Below are positions 16,819 to 25,592 of a stretch of DNA of 64,000 bases, one piece after another. Numbering within the stretch: position 1 is the first letter of the stretch; every line of letters begins with the position of its first letter. The notes below the pieces were generated by a model. It did no database searches and was not told the origin of the DNA. It was given only the letters and a program-made list of their open reading frames with translations. The translations under genes were made by a program, and so were the position numbers. This stretch comes from Streptomyces sp. 35G-GA-8 (GTDB lineage Bacteria > Actinomycetota > Actinomycetes > Streptomycetales > Streptomycetaceae): the NCBI RefSeq assembly GCF_023534745.1, contig NZ_JAMHJQ010000009.1, positions 124,001 to 188,000 of the forward strand, given 5' to 3'.

Positions 16819-17790
16819 ATGACGCTGCGCCCGTCCCGAAAGCTCATACGCTCGCGGCCCGTTGCCGCCCTCGCCTCTGTGTGCTCCGTGGCGGCGCTCA
16901 CGGCGCCTGCCGTCGCCGACGGCGATTCCACCGACTCGGGCGCCAAAGGCATAGCCAAGCCGACCGTGGTACTGGTGCACGGCGCGTTCGCCGACGCCTC
17001 CGGGTGGGACGGCGTGGTGGAACGGCTCCAGCGCGACGGCTATCCCGTCATAGCCCCCGCGAACCCGCTGCGCGGGCTGGGCAGTGACTCCGCCTACATC
17101 GCCAGCGTCCTGAAGAGCGTCAAAGGACCGCTCGTCCTCGCCGGGCATTCCTACGGCGGTGCCGTGATCGGCGAGGCCGCGGCCGGCAACCCCAACGTCA
17201 AGGCGCTCGTCTACATCTCGGCGTTCATGCCCGCCAAAGGCGAGACACTGGGGGCGCTGGGCGCGAAGTTCGCCGGCAGCAGGCTCGATCCGGCGCTCAA
17301 ACAGGTGCCGTTCCAAAGCGGCGACGGCATGACGGGCACCGATCTGTACATCAAGCCCGAGAAGTTCCATCAGGTCTTCGCCGCGGACCTCCCGGCCTCC
17401 ACCGCCGCGCAGATGGCCGCCACTCAGCGCCCGATCAGCGCCGCGGCCTTCACCGAGAAGGCCGGCGCCGCCGCCTGGAAGACCATCCCGTCCTGGTTCC
17501 TGGTCGCCACCAAGGACCGCGCGATAGCACCGGATCTGGAGCGCTTCGAGGCCAAACGGGCGGGCTCCCACACGATCGAGGTGAACTCCTCGCATGTGGC
17601 GATGATCTCCCACCCCGGGACCGTCACCAGCCTGATCCTCGACGCCATTCGCACCGAGGCCTCCGGCACCCCGTCCCTGGCCACGACGGGCGGCACAGCC
17701 TCGACAACGGGGCTGATCGGTCTCGTCGCGATCGCCGCGGGCGTGGGCCTGATCGTGGCCGTACGCAGACACCAGGCACGCGACCGCTGA
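16819..17790 (+). CDS. Secreted alpha/beta hydrolase with LATTG sortase signal
   Basis: 323 residues. A signal peptide (basic SRKLIRSRP, hydrophobic core, likely cut near APAVADG) precedes an alpha/beta hydrolase domain with the HGAF oxyanion loop (VVLVHGAFADASGW), nucleophile Ser111 in GHSYGG, and a late His in NSSHVAMISHP. The acid is probably Asp in ATKDRAIAPD. Residues 287-291 are LATTG, followed by a hydrophobic span and a positive tail RRHQARDR, which is a complete cell-wall sorting signal for class E sortases. It should therefore be attached to peptidoglycan outside the cell. It resembles plant-like esterase family members; the substrate is unknown. Confidence 0.9.
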   Translation: MTLRPSRKLIRSRPVAALASVCSVAALTAPAVADGDSTDSGAKGIAKPTVVLVHGAFADASGWDGVVERLQRDGYPVIAPANPLRGLGSDSAYIASVLKSVKGPLVLAGHSYGGAVIGEAAAGNPNVKALVYISAFMPAKGETLGALGAKFAGSRLDPALKQVPFQSGDGMTGTDLYIKPEKFHQVFAADLPASTAAQMAATQRPISAAAFTEKAGAAAWKTIPSWFLVATKDRAIAPDLERFEAKRAGSHTIEVNSSHVAMISHPGTVTSLILDAIRTEASGTPSLATTGGTASTTGLIGLVAIAAGVGLIVAVRRHQARDR

Positions 17791-17975
17791 CCCCATGCGC
17801 GCTGCCCCCTGGCGCGCTGCCCCTGGCGAGCGAGGACCGGAGCGAGGACGAGCGAGAGCGGGCCTGCCGCGGGATCGGCAAGGTGGACTCACCCAGCCGA
17901 GTGGCAGGCCCCCCTTATCCGGCTCAGCATGGATGGAGGCCCTGCCACGCGCCCCGCCGACGATGGAGGCCGCAG

Positions 17976-19637
17976 ATGTCGATGCATACGCCACCCATCC
18001 TCCTCGACCCGCTCCTCGATCGAGGGAGCGCCTTCACCCTGGAAGAACGCGACAGCCTCGGGCTGACAGGCCGCCTGCCCAGCGCCGTGCTGACCCTGGA
18101 CCAACAGGCGCAGCGCGCCTACGAGCAGGTGCGGGAGGAGCCGACAGACCTGGCGAAGTTCATCTACCTCGAACAGCTCCACAACCGCAACGAAGTGGTG
18201 TACTACCGGGTGCTGGCCGACCACCTGGCCGAGCTGCTGCCGATCGTCTACGACCCCACCGTGGGCGAGGCCATCAAGCGGTACAGCCACGAGTACCGGC
18301 TCCCACGCGGCATCTACCTCTCCATCGACCGGCCTCAGGACATCCGCCGCGCCCTCGAGTCGCTGCGGCTCCACCGCGACCAGGTGGACCTGGTGGTGGC
18401 CACCGACGCCGAGGAGATCCTGGGCATCGGCGACTGGGGTGTGCACGGGATCCAGATCTCGGTCGGCAAACTCGCCGTGTACACCGCGGCGGCCGGCCTG
18501 CACCCCGGACGCTGCGTGCCGGTGGTCCTGGACGTCGGCACCGACAACGAGAACCTGCTGAACGACCCGCTCTACCTGGGCATGCGTCACAGCCGGGTGC
18601 GGGGCAGGAAGTACGACGATTTCGTCGCGGCCTATCTGGAGACGGTCGCGGACCTGTATCCGAACGCGCTCCTGCATTTCGAGGACTTCGGTCCCAGCAA
18701 CGCCCGCCGGCTCCTGGAGGAGTACAAGGACCACTACCGGATGTTCAACGACGACATGCAGGGAACAGGCGCCATCACGCTGGCCGCGGTCATGTCCGCC
18801 CTGAAGGTCACCGGCGTCCCGTTCCGTGAGCAGCGCGTCGTCGTATTCGGCGCCGGCACCGCGGGCGTGGGCATCGCCGACCAGCTGCGCGACGCCATGG
18901 TCCGTGACGGCCTGGACACCACGGCCGCCACGCGCCTCGTATGGCTGGTCGACAAGCAGGGACTGCTCGTCGACGGCATGCCCGGCCTACGTGACTACCA
19001 GGCCCCCTACGCCCGCCCCCGCGCCGGGGTACGGGACTGGGCGGACGGGCCGATCGACCTGCCCACGACCGTTCAGCACGTCCGTCCGACGATCCTGATC
19101 GGCACCTCCACCAGCCCCGGCACATTCGACCGGCACGTCGTCACGGAGATGGCCCGGCACGTCGAACGCCCCATCATCCTGCCTCTCTCCAACCCGACCG
19201 AGAAGATCGAGGCCATGCCCTCGGACCTGCTCGCCTGGACCGACGGCAAGGTGCTGACGGCGACCGGAATCCCGGTCGACCCCGTGAACCACGGCGGCGT
19301 CCACCACATCATCGGACAGGCCAACAACGCGCTGCTGTACCCCGGTCTCGGCCTGGGGACCATCCTGTCCGGTACAGACCGTCTCACCGCGCCGATGATC
19401 CTCGCCGCGGCGGAGGCGGTGGCCGGCCAGGTGGACCCCCGAGCGCCCGGAGCGCCCCTGCTGCCGCCGGTGTCGAACCTGCGTGCTTCCTCGGCGATCG
19501 TGGCCAAGGCCGTCATCCATGCCGCCGGGGCCCAAGCCGGCACCCGTCACCCGGACGACCTCGTCCAGGCGGTGCAGGACGCGATGTGGCAACCCGCCTA
19601 CGGGCCGCTGCCCAAGGAGCTGGGGGAGCCCTCATGA
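17976..19637 (+). CDS. NAD-dependent malic enzyme
   Basis: 553 residues from the ATG at 17976, which has GGAGG in good position. The open frame extends to 17883 without an RBS. It oxidatively decarboxylates malate to pyruvate. Family motifs are DVGTDNENLLNDPLYLG, EDFGPSNARRLLEEYKD and FNDDMQGTG for malate and metal, and a Rossmann site FGAGTAGVGIAD; SNPTEK follows further on. The length is that of the large malic enzymes (MaeA/SfcA and eukaryotic type). It overlaps fumC by four bases (ATGA), so fumarate can be taken through malate to pyruvate by one operon. Confidence 0.95.
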   Translation: MSMHTPPILLDPLLDRGSAFTLEERDSLGLTGRLPSAVLTLDQQAQRAYEQVREEPTDLAKFIYLEQLHNRNEVVYYRVLADHLAELLPIVYDPTVGEAIKRYSHEYRLPRGIYLSIDRPQDIRRALESLRLHRDQVDLVVATDAEEILGIGDWGVHGIQISVGKLAVYTAAAGLHPGRCVPVVLDVGTDNENLLNDPLYLGMRHSRVRGRKYDDFVAAYLETVADLYPNALLHFEDFGPSNARRLLEEYKDHYRMFNDDMQGTGAITLAAVMSALKVTGVPFREQRVVVFGAGTAGVGIADQLRDAMVRDGLDTTAATRLVWLVDKQGLLVDGMPGLRDYQAPYARPRAGVRDWADGPIDLPTTVQHVRPTILIGTSTSPGTFDRHVVTEMARHVERPIILPLSNPTEKIEAMPSDLLAWTDGKVLTATGIPVDPVNHGGVHHIIGQANNALLYPGLGLGTILSGTDRLTAPMILAAAEAVAGQVDPRAPGAPLLPPVSNLRASSAIVAKAVIHAAGAQAGTRHPDDLVQAVQDAMWQPAYGPLPKELGEPS

Positions 19638-21100
19638 CCACCCGGCAGCATGGCACCGGCTCCGAGCACCCGCCGAAGGTGCGGGACATATCGATCGGCA
19701 TTGACGCCCTCGGCACCCGCCGCGAGACGGACTCGATGGGCACGGTGGACGTGCCGGCCGACCGTTACTGGGGCGCTCAGACCCAGCGTTCCCTGATCCA
19801 CTTCTCCATCGGGGACGACCGAATGCCCAAGGCCGTCTACCACGCCTACGGCTACGTCAAGAAGGCCGCCGCCCGCGTCAACGCCGACGAAGGCCGCCTG
19901 CCGCGCTGGAAGGCCGACCTCATCGCCCGTGTGGCCGACGAGGTGATCTCCGGTGCGCTGGACGACCACTTCCCCCTGTACGTCTGGCAGACGGGTTCCG
20001 GAACCCAGAGCAATATGAACGTCAACGAGGTGATCAGCAACCGCGCCATCCAGCTGGTGGGCGGCGAGCTCGGCTCCAAGACGCCGGTCCACCCCAACGA
20101 CGACGTCAACATGGGCCAGTCCTCCAACGACACCTTCCCCACGGCGATGCACATAGCCGCCGTCCAGGAGATCAACGGCCACCTCCTCCCCCGAGTACGG
20201 CAACTCCACGAGGCGATCACGGCGAAGTCCCGCGCGTGGTCGGACATCGTCAAGATCGGACGCACCCACCTGGAAGACGCCGTTCCGCTGTCGGTCGGCG
20301 AGGAGTGGTCCGGCTACGCCGCCCAGCTCGGCGACGCCATCGGCAGAGTCGAGGCCACCCTGCCCGACCTGTACCGGCTCGCCGTCGGCGGAACCGCTGT
20401 GGGTACGGGCCTCAACGCCCCCGTGGGCTTCGGCGTCCATGTCGCGGAGCGGATCGAGGCACTGACCGGCTCTCCGTTCCGCGCCGCGGCCAACTCCTTC
20501 GCCGCCCAAGGCGGTCTGGACGCCATGGTCGCGGCCTCGGCCGGCCTGCGCGGCCTCGCCGTCCCCCTGATGAAGATCGCGAACGACATCCGCTGGCTCG
20601 CCTCCGGACCCCGCTGCGGCCTCGGCGAGCTCACGCTCCCCGCGAACGAGCCCGGCAGTTCGATCATGCCGGGCAAGGTCAACCCGACCCAGTGCGAGGC
20701 CATGGTGATGGTCTGCATCCAGGTGCTGGCGGAGGACAGCGCCATCGCGTTCGCCGGGAGCCAGGGGAACTTCGAGCTGAACGCCATGCGCCCCGTCATC
20801 GTGAACAACTTCCTCCACTCCGCGCGCATCCTCGGGGACGCGTCGGAGAAGCTGCGCACGTACTGCGTCGAAGGGGCGGAACCCCACCGCGAGCAGATCG
20901 ACGAATACCTCTCGCGCTCCCTGATGCTCGTCACCGCTCTCTCGCCGGAGATCGGCTACGACAAGGCCAGCAGCATCGCCCACCGGGCCGACGACGAGGG
21001 CACCACCCTCCGGGAGGCGGCGCTCGACAGCGGATACATCAGCGCCGAGGACTTCGACCGGATCGTCGACCCCAGGAAGATGGTCCATCTCCACCACTGA
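19634..21100 (+). CDS. fumC: Class II fumarate hydratase
   Basis: 488 residues from the ATG at 19634, overlapping the malic enzyme stop as ATGA with GGGGGAG upstream. It reversibly hydrates fumarate to malate as a cytoplasmic tetramer. Visible are the SGTQSNMNVNEV-like region (here GSGTQSNMNVNEV), the HPNDDVNMGQSSND loop, KIGRTHLEDAVPL, and the superfamily signature GSSIMPGKVNP. The N-terminal 35 residues are an extra, poorly structured extension. Class II is oxygen-stable. A hairpin at 21128-21170 ends the operon. Confidence 0.95.
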   Translation: MTTRQHGTGSEHPPKVRDISIGIDALGTRRETDSMGTVDVPADRYWGAQTQRSLIHFSIGDDRMPKAVYHAYGYVKKAAARVNADEGRLPRWKADLIARVADEVISGALDDHFPLYVWQTGSGTQSNMNVNEVISNRAIQLVGGELGSKTPVHPNDDVNMGQSSNDTFPTAMHIAAVQEINGHLLPRVRQLHEAITAKSRAWSDIVKIGRTHLEDAVPLSVGEEWSGYAAQLGDAIGRVEATLPDLYRLAVGGTAVGTGLNAPVGFGVHVAERIEALTGSPFRAAANSFAAQGGLDAMVAASAGLRGLAVPLMKIANDIRWLASGPRCGLGELTLPANEPGSSIMPGKVNPTQCEAMVMVCIQVLAEDSAIAFAGSQGNFELNAMRPVIVNNFLHSARILGDASEKLRTYCVEGAEPHREQIDEYLSRSLMLVTALSPEIGYDKASSIAHRADDEGTTLREAALDSGYISAEDFDRIVDPRKMVHLHH

Positions 21101-21127
21101 GGACCAAGCGCCCTCGTGGCGCCGCGA

Positions 21128-21170
21128 AAATGCCCTCCGAAACTGCGTTTCCGCAGGTCGGAGGGCATTT
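21128..21170. terminator. Terminator between fumC and tRNA-Ala
   Basis: Perfect 13-bp inverted repeat (21128-21140 with 21158-21170, 17-base loop) beginning with AAA and ending with TTT, so it can serve both fumC and the opposing tRNA. Confidence 0.9.
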
Positions 21171-21175
21171 ATAGG

Positions 21176-21248
21176 TGGAGCCTAGGGGAGTCGAACCCCT
21201 GACATCTGCCATGCAAAGACAGCGCTCTACCAACTGAGCTAAGGCCCC
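21176..21248 (-). tRNA. tRNA-Ala (anticodon UGC)
   Basis: 73 bases fold as a cloverleaf with anticodon loop TTTGCAT (anticodon TGC). The acceptor stem carries the G3:U70 wobble pair that identifies alanine tRNAs, and the discriminator is A73. The 3' CCA is not encoded; genomic sequence continues CCT. T-arm GGTTCGA and D-arm AGCTCAGTTGGTAGAGC are standard. Confidence 0.97.
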
Positions 21249-21434
21249 TCGGTGGGTTGGGTACGGCCGAGCCGCGCAGCGGCGCTCGTCCATCACCGGG
21301 ACCAGAGTACCGGCTATCCCGAGTGATCCCGCAAAAGGATTGGGACTCCCCGTGCACGACCACGCTCCGTAAGATGCCCCACGAGGTTCGCAGCAGCGAA
21401 GCTGCCGCATTGGGGAAGCGATGGGGAGACGCGT

Positions 21435-21983
21435 ATGGACGCCGCACAGCAGGAATCGACTGCCAGAGCCAGAGAACTTCAGCGGAGCTGGTACGGAGAG
21501 CCGTTGGGGGCGCTCTTCCGTCGACTCATAGATGACCTGGGCCTGAACCAGGCCCGGCTCGCGGCGGTCCTCGGACTCTCCGCACCGATGCTCTCCCAGT
21601 TGATGAGCGGTCAACGCGCGAAGATCGGGAATCCGGCCGTGGTCCAGCGGGTCCAGGCCCTCCAGGATCTCGCCGGTCAGGTGGCCGACGGAAGCGTGAG
21701 CGCCGGGGAGGCCACGGACCGGATGGAGGAGATCAAGAAATCGCAGGGGGGTTCCGTCCTCACCGGCACCAGCCAGACGACGAACAGCTCGGGCGCGCCG
21801 ACCGTGCGCCGGGTGGTCCGCGAGATCCAGTCCCTGCTGCGCTCGGTCGCGGCGGCCGGCGACATCATCGATGCCGCCGACTCCCTCGCCCCGACCCAGC
21901 CCGAACTGGCAGAGTTCCTCAGGGTCTACGGCGCCGGGCGCACCGCGGAGGCGGTCGCCCATTACGAGGCGCATCAAAGCTGA
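21435..21983 (+). CDS. Helix-turn-helix DNA-binding protein paired with a kinase
   Basis: 182 residues. An XRE-like HTH lies at about residues 30-62 (GLNQARLAAVLGLSAPMLSQ, then MSGQRAKIGN). A helical linker and a C-terminal helical domain follow (TVRRVVREIQSLLRSVAAAGDIIDAA). ATG at 21435 is preceded by GGGGAG. It lies 34 bases upstream of a Ser/Thr kinase gene on the same strand, so the pair is probably an operon. That it is a kinase substrate is inference only. Confidence 0.88.
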   Translation: MDAAQQESTARARELQRSWYGEPLGALFRRLIDDLGLNQARLAAVLGLSAPMLSQLMSGQRAKIGNPAVVQRVQALQDLAGQVADGSVSAGEATDRMEEIKKSQGGSVLTGTSQTTNSSGAPTVRRVVREIQSLLRSVAAAGDIIDAADSLAPTQPELAEFLRVYGAGRTAEAVAHYEAHQS

Positions 21984-22017
21984 CGGCGTACGGGACGACG
22001 GGGAGCGAGCGCGGCGC

Positions 22018-23535
22018 ATGGGTGAGGTCTTCGCGGGACGGTACGAGCTGATCGACCCGATCGGGCGTGGCGGTGTCGGTGCCGTCTGGCGTGCCTGGGA
22101 CCACCGGCGCAGACGCTATGTGGCGGCGAAGGTCCTCCAGCAGAGCGACGCGCACACCCTGCTGCGGTTCGTACGGGAACAGGCCCTGCGGATCGATCAC
22201 CCGCATGTCCTCGCCCCGGCGAGCTGGGCTGCGGACGACGACAAGGTCCTGTTCACCATGGATCTGGTGAGCGGCGGCTCGCTCGCGCATGTCATCGGCG
22301 ACTACGGGCCGCTGCCGCCGCGCTTCGTCTGCACCCTGCTCGACCAGTTGCTGGCCGGTCTGGCCGCGGTGCACGCGGAGGGGGTCGTGCACCGCGACAT
22401 CAAACCGGCCAACATCCTGCTGGAGGCCACCGGGACGGGCAGACCGCATCTGCGGCTGTCCGACTTCGGCATCTCCATGCGCAAGGGCGAGCCACGCCTG
22501 ACGGAGACCAACTACGTGGTGGGAACGCCCGGTTACTTCGCGCCCGAGCAGATGATGGGCGCCGAGCCGGACTTCCCCGCCGATCTCTTCGCGGTCGGTC
22601 TCGTGGCTCTCTACCTGATGCAGGGTCAGAAGCCGGACGCCAAGGCCCTGGTCGAGCATTTCACCGCGCACGGCACCCCCGGGGCGCCCCAGGGCATCCC
22701 CGAGCCGCTGTGGCAGGTCCTGGCGGGCCTTCTGCAGCCCGATCCGGACGCGAGGTTCCGTACGGCCACGGGCGCCCGCAAGGCGCTCACAACGGCCGTG
22801 GAGCTGCTGCCCGAGCCCGACATCGACGACGAGATCGTCGAGGTCTTCGACCAGATCGGTCCGCTCCCCTCCGCCTTCGGTCCCGCCGGTCCCGTCAGCC
22901 CCGCTAGCCCCGCTAGCCCCGCCAGTACCGTCGGCCCGGCCAGTACCGCCGGTCCCGTCACGGATCCCCGGACCGGCGGCCACCCCTCAGCTCCCTACAC
23001 CGAGGCCAGCGGCGGCCCGTACACCGACCCGCGCACGGCTCAGCCGCCCGCCGGACCGGCGACGGCCTCGTCGTCCCTCACACCGCCGCCCTCGACAGCG
23101 CCCTCGCCGCCCCCCACGCCGGCGCCCGGGCCCGCCTCCATGTCGGAGACCGGCAGTTTCCATCTCCCCCCGCCGCCGAGCCGGGACCACGCTCCCCAGC
23201 AGGCACCGCAGGCTCAGCCCGCCCCTCAGCAGGCCTACGTCCCGCCGTACCCGGCCCAGCACATCCCCCCTCACCACGACTACGCCACGCCGCCCGACCT
23301 CTCCCAGGCCGAGACGGCGGCGGTCCGGCACGAACAGGGCCACACCCGCCCGTACACCGCCCAGAGCCCGGGGGTTCCCTTTCAGCAGCCGGCGGTCCCC
23401 CATCCGCGGGCACCGGCCCACCGCGCCCCCGCCAAACGCGTGGGACCGCCCCCGAAGGTGACGGTCCCGGTCCTGCTGCTGGCGCTGGCCTGTTTCGCCG
23501 TGGGGATCTGGGCCCTCACCCAGATCCAGAGCTGA
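22018..23535 (+). CDS. Membrane-tethered Ser/Thr protein kinase without sensor domain
   Basis: 505 residues from the ATG at 22018; the frame is open further upstream but overlaps the HTH gene. Kinase domain at about 5-270 with GRGGVGAVW, AAKVL, HRDIKPANILL, DFGIS and APEQ, so catalytically complete. A Pro/Ala/Ser-rich linker of about 200 residues follows, then a C-terminal membrane span (VPVLLLALACFAVGIWAL) and only a few residues after it. Thus it is tail-anchored and has no extracellular sensor, unlike PknB. The linker or partners presumably provide the input. Confidence 0.93.
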   Translation: MGEVFAGRYELIDPIGRGGVGAVWRAWDHRRRRYVAAKVLQQSDAHTLLRFVREQALRIDHPHVLAPASWAADDDKVLFTMDLVSGGSLAHVIGDYGPLPPRFVCTLLDQLLAGLAAVHAEGVVHRDIKPANILLEATGTGRPHLRLSDFGISMRKGEPRLTETNYVVGTPGYFAPEQMMGAEPDFPADLFAVGLVALYLMQGQKPDAKALVEHFTAHGTPGAPQGIPEPLWQVLAGLLQPDPDARFRTATGARKALTTAVELLPEPDIDDEIVEVFDQIGPLPSAFGPAGPVSPASPASPASTVGPASTAGPVTDPRTGGHPSAPYTEASGGPYTDPRTAQPPAGPATASSSLTPPPSTAPSPPPTPAPGPASMSETGSFHLPPPPSRDHAPQQAPQAQPAPQQAYVPPYPAQHIPPHHDYATPPDLSQAETAAVRHEQGHTRPYTAQSPGVPFQQPAVPHPRAPAHRAPAKRVGPPPKVTVPVLLLALACFAVGIWALTQIQS

Positions 23536-23547
23536 CGGTCCTGGCGC

Positions 23548-24864
23548 TCAGCCGGACCCCACTTCCGCGCGCCGCCGCGCGAGCAGCGTCCACACCCCGA
23601 GGCCGAGCACCAGCACGGTGCCCGCGCCGATTCCCCCCGCCGCGACCCACTTCATCGCCTCGTTGCCCGCGGCGCCGGTTCCGGTCGTCCCGTCACCGGT
23701 CGCCGACTGCCGGTCGTCCGGGTCCACGCTGAAATCGCCGGCGGGCCCCGCGTACGCCGGAGCGTCCTTCGGGTCGCCCTCGACGTCGATCCGCAGCGTC
23801 AGTCCGTACGGCCCGGCGCCGAACTTCTCGCCCACCTCGGGGTTGAGGCTGACGCGCAGGTAGTACCAGCCCGCGAACCTCATCTCCTTGTCGCCGGTCC
23901 GCGAGCCGAAGCGGTTCTCGTACGCCACCGGAGGCAGCGGATCGAGGGACGTCGTCTTCTGCTTCCCGGTGTACGAGAGCGAGTTGCTGGTGTCGACGAG
24001 CCCTCGCGCCGGGTTGTAGAGGGCCATGGAGAACGCGCCGCTCACAAACCCCGACCCGGACGCCGCGCTGCCCAGGTCCGCGGCGGCGAAGATCTGCTGC
24101 CCCCAGTCCACGGGCACCCGGTAGAAGAGCGAGGCGCCCGGCTCGATCTTCGACGTCCACTCGCCCTTCCCCAGCTCCGCCGCGTCATAGAAGCCCGTGC
24201 CGCCCGCCCGCGCCCGCGGCTCACCGCCGACCGGGTCGGGCGAGGCGCTGGGCCACCCCGAAGGCGCCTCGGACGGTCCGGGGCCCGTGAGCCCCGGCTC
24301 GGAGACATGGCGGATCTCCAGCTCCCAGGGCTCAGGGGTGGAGGTGTCCTCGCCGGTCCGCTCGATGACGACGTAGTACGGGCCGGCCTCCTGGCAGGAG
24401 GACGCCCCCGCCTCGATCAGCCGGTAGGCATAGGCGGCGAGCGGCCGGGGGAATTTGCTCGCGGCGCCGAACTGCGCGTCGTTGGAGTCGCAGTCGGCGC
24501 CCTGGCTGTTCTGCAGCGAGATCTCGATCTTGTCCCCGTAGGCGACGGTCGTCCCCGAGCCGGGCACGGCGACCGCCGATACATACGCGTTCGTCTCCGC
24601 GTCGAGGTTCAGCCGGTAGACGAGTGTGCCGCCGGGCTCGATCGAATCGCGGTAAGTGCCCTCGGCGTCAAGCGGCTTGGCGTCGCTCGTGGTCGCCGCT
24701 CCGCTGATCCGCCGCGCGCCGGGATCGAAGGCGTACGGGCTCGGCTCACCGTCCGCCATGGCCTGGCCCGGCACCGCCGCCAGCAGACACACCGCCGCGC
24801 CCACCGCCACCGCCCTGGGGCCTCTCACCGACGCCGCCCGCCCCCTGCCGCACTGCCACTTCAC
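23548..24864 (-). CDS. Secreted, C-terminally membrane-anchored protein of unknown function
   Basis: 438 residues from the GTG at 24864, chosen for its GAGGGGAAG RBS and a well-shaped signal peptide (AVAVGAAVCLLAAVPGQAMA). An ATG at 24912 would add 16 residues. Two related beta-rich domains are suggested by the repeated pattern IEPGGTLVYRLNLD and IEPGASLFYRVPVD. A C-terminal span (GAGTVLVLGLGVWTLL) with RRR after it anchors it outside the cell. There is no LAXTG motif. It is convergent with the sensor-less kinase gene, 12 bases apart. Function not recognised. Confidence 0.85.
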   Translation of the reverse strand: MKWQCGRGRAASVRGPRAVAVGAAVCLLAAVPGQAMADGEPSPYAFDPGARRISGAATTSDAKPLDAEGTYRDSIEPGGTLVYRLNLDAETNAYVSAVAVPGSGTTVAYGDKIEISLQNSQGADCDSNDAQFGAASKFPRPLAAYAYRLIEAGASSCQEAGPYYVVIERTGEDTSTPEPWELEIRHVSEPGLTGPGPSEAPSGWPSASPDPVGGEPRARAGGTGFYDAAELGKGEWTSKIEPGASLFYRVPVDWGQQIFAAADLGSAASGSGFVSGAFSMALYNPARGLVDTSNSLSYTGKQKTTSLDPLPPVAYENRFGSRTGDKEMRFAGWYYLRVSLNPEVGEKFGAGPYGLTLRIDVEGDPKDAPAYAGPAGDFSVDPDDRQSATGDGTTGTGAAGNEAMKWVAAGGIGAGTVLVLGLGVWTLLARRRAEVGSG

Positions 24865-25008
24865 GCGCTTCCCCTCGCCCTCTCGGCCGGCTGGCCCTGT
24901 CGGTCGGTCCATCCTGCCCCGAGGCTCCCTCCGCTGTCTGCGGGGTCACCGGGCTCGGCCGGATCACTCCCGGTCCACACCCCCGACCTTTGCGTAAGCA
25001 AGTCAAAG

Positions 25009-25024
25009 ATTCACGTGAGTGAAT
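25009..25024. promoter_or_regulatory. Possible operator ATTCAC-4-GTGAAT
   Basis: Six-bp inverted repeat with a 4-base spacer about 145 bases upstream of the secreted-protein gene. Unlike parS it lacks the GTTTCAC arms. A regulator site is possible but unproven. Confidence 0.35.
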
Positions 25025-25080
25025 TCCATCGGAGCGGCAGGGACGCACGGCCCCGCACAGCACGGGGCCCGGACAGCACA

Positions 25081-25109
25081 GAGCCCCGACCGCTCGGCGG
25101 CCGGGGCTC
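25081..25109. terminator. Hairpin downstream of the DLW-39 gene
   Basis: Eight-bp outer stem (25081-25088 with 25102-25109) with further CCG/CGG pairing inside, 27 bases after the DLW-39 stop. Confidence 0.7.
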
Positions 25110-25135
25110 GTATCTCGTATCAGGACTACTGCGTC

Positions 25136-25270
25136 TCACACACCCGAACCTGCGGGCACGGAGTCGGTCTCCTCCGTCCACAGGTCCTGCTCGGCGCGGT
25201 CCGCCTGGATCTGGCGGTACACGAGGAGCCCGCCGATGGCGGCCAGTGCGACCAAGAGAAGCTTCTTCAC
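25136..25270 (-). CDS. DLW-39 family small membrane protein, 44 residues
   Basis: GTG start at 25270 with GAGGT nearby; stop TGA at 25136. It begins with VKKLLLVALAAIGGLLVY, a single hydrophobic span, and then carries the diagnostic EQDLWTE motif and a short tail. DLW-39 proteins are tiny actinobacterial proteins found beside tRNA-Ile and gyrA, just as here. Function unknown. Confidence 0.88.
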   Translation of the reverse strand: MKKLLLVALAAIGGLLVYRQIQADRAEQDLWTEETDSVPAGSGV

Positions 25271-25460
25271 CGCGCGACCTCGTCTTTCTTGACGTAGGGG
25301 ACTTCTGGCGCCCGACTATACACACCGACCGATACCGATCGGTGACCTGCCCGCGAACGAGGCGGAGCTCCGGCCGAGCACAAAGGGACCTCGAAGAGCG
25401 ACTGCCCGCGAAATACGATCGGCCCGTACGGAGACGATCCGTACGGGCCGATTGTCGCGG

Positions 25461-25534
25461 TGGGGCTAACAGGATTTGAACCTGTGGCCTCATCCTTATC
25501 AGGGATGCGCTCTAACCAACTGAGCTATAGCCCC
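25461..25534 (-). tRNA. tRNA-Ile (anticodon GAU)
   Basis: 74 bases with a GGGGCTA/TAGCCCC acceptor stem, anticodon loop CTGATAA (anticodon GAT), T-arm GGTTCAA and discriminator A. CCA is not encoded. It sits between DLW-39 and DUF3566, the usual actinobacterial place downstream of gyrA. Confidence 0.97.
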
Positions 25535-25541
25535 GCGCTGC

Positions 25542-25566
25542 CCCTGAAGATTAGCGCACTTCAGGG
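25542..25566 (-). terminator. Possible hairpin between the DUF3566 gene and tRNA-Ile
   Basis: Eight-bp stem (25542-25549 with 25559-25566, 9-base loop), 27 bases past the DUF3566 stop. Weak by Streptomyces standards. Confidence 0.5.
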
Positions 25567-25592
25567 CCAGCCCCAAAATCGATACCCGGCCC

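Noticed and set aside
14600-21248. Integrated mobile element at tRNA-Ala
   Set aside because: No integrase, excisionase or transposase gene and no second copy of the tRNA 3' end was seen, although the gene content here looks less conserved.
25009-25024. Candidate degenerate parS
   Set aside because: The central CACGTG is present but the arms are ATTCAC/GTGAAT around a 4-base spacer, so it does not match the 14-bp palindrome.
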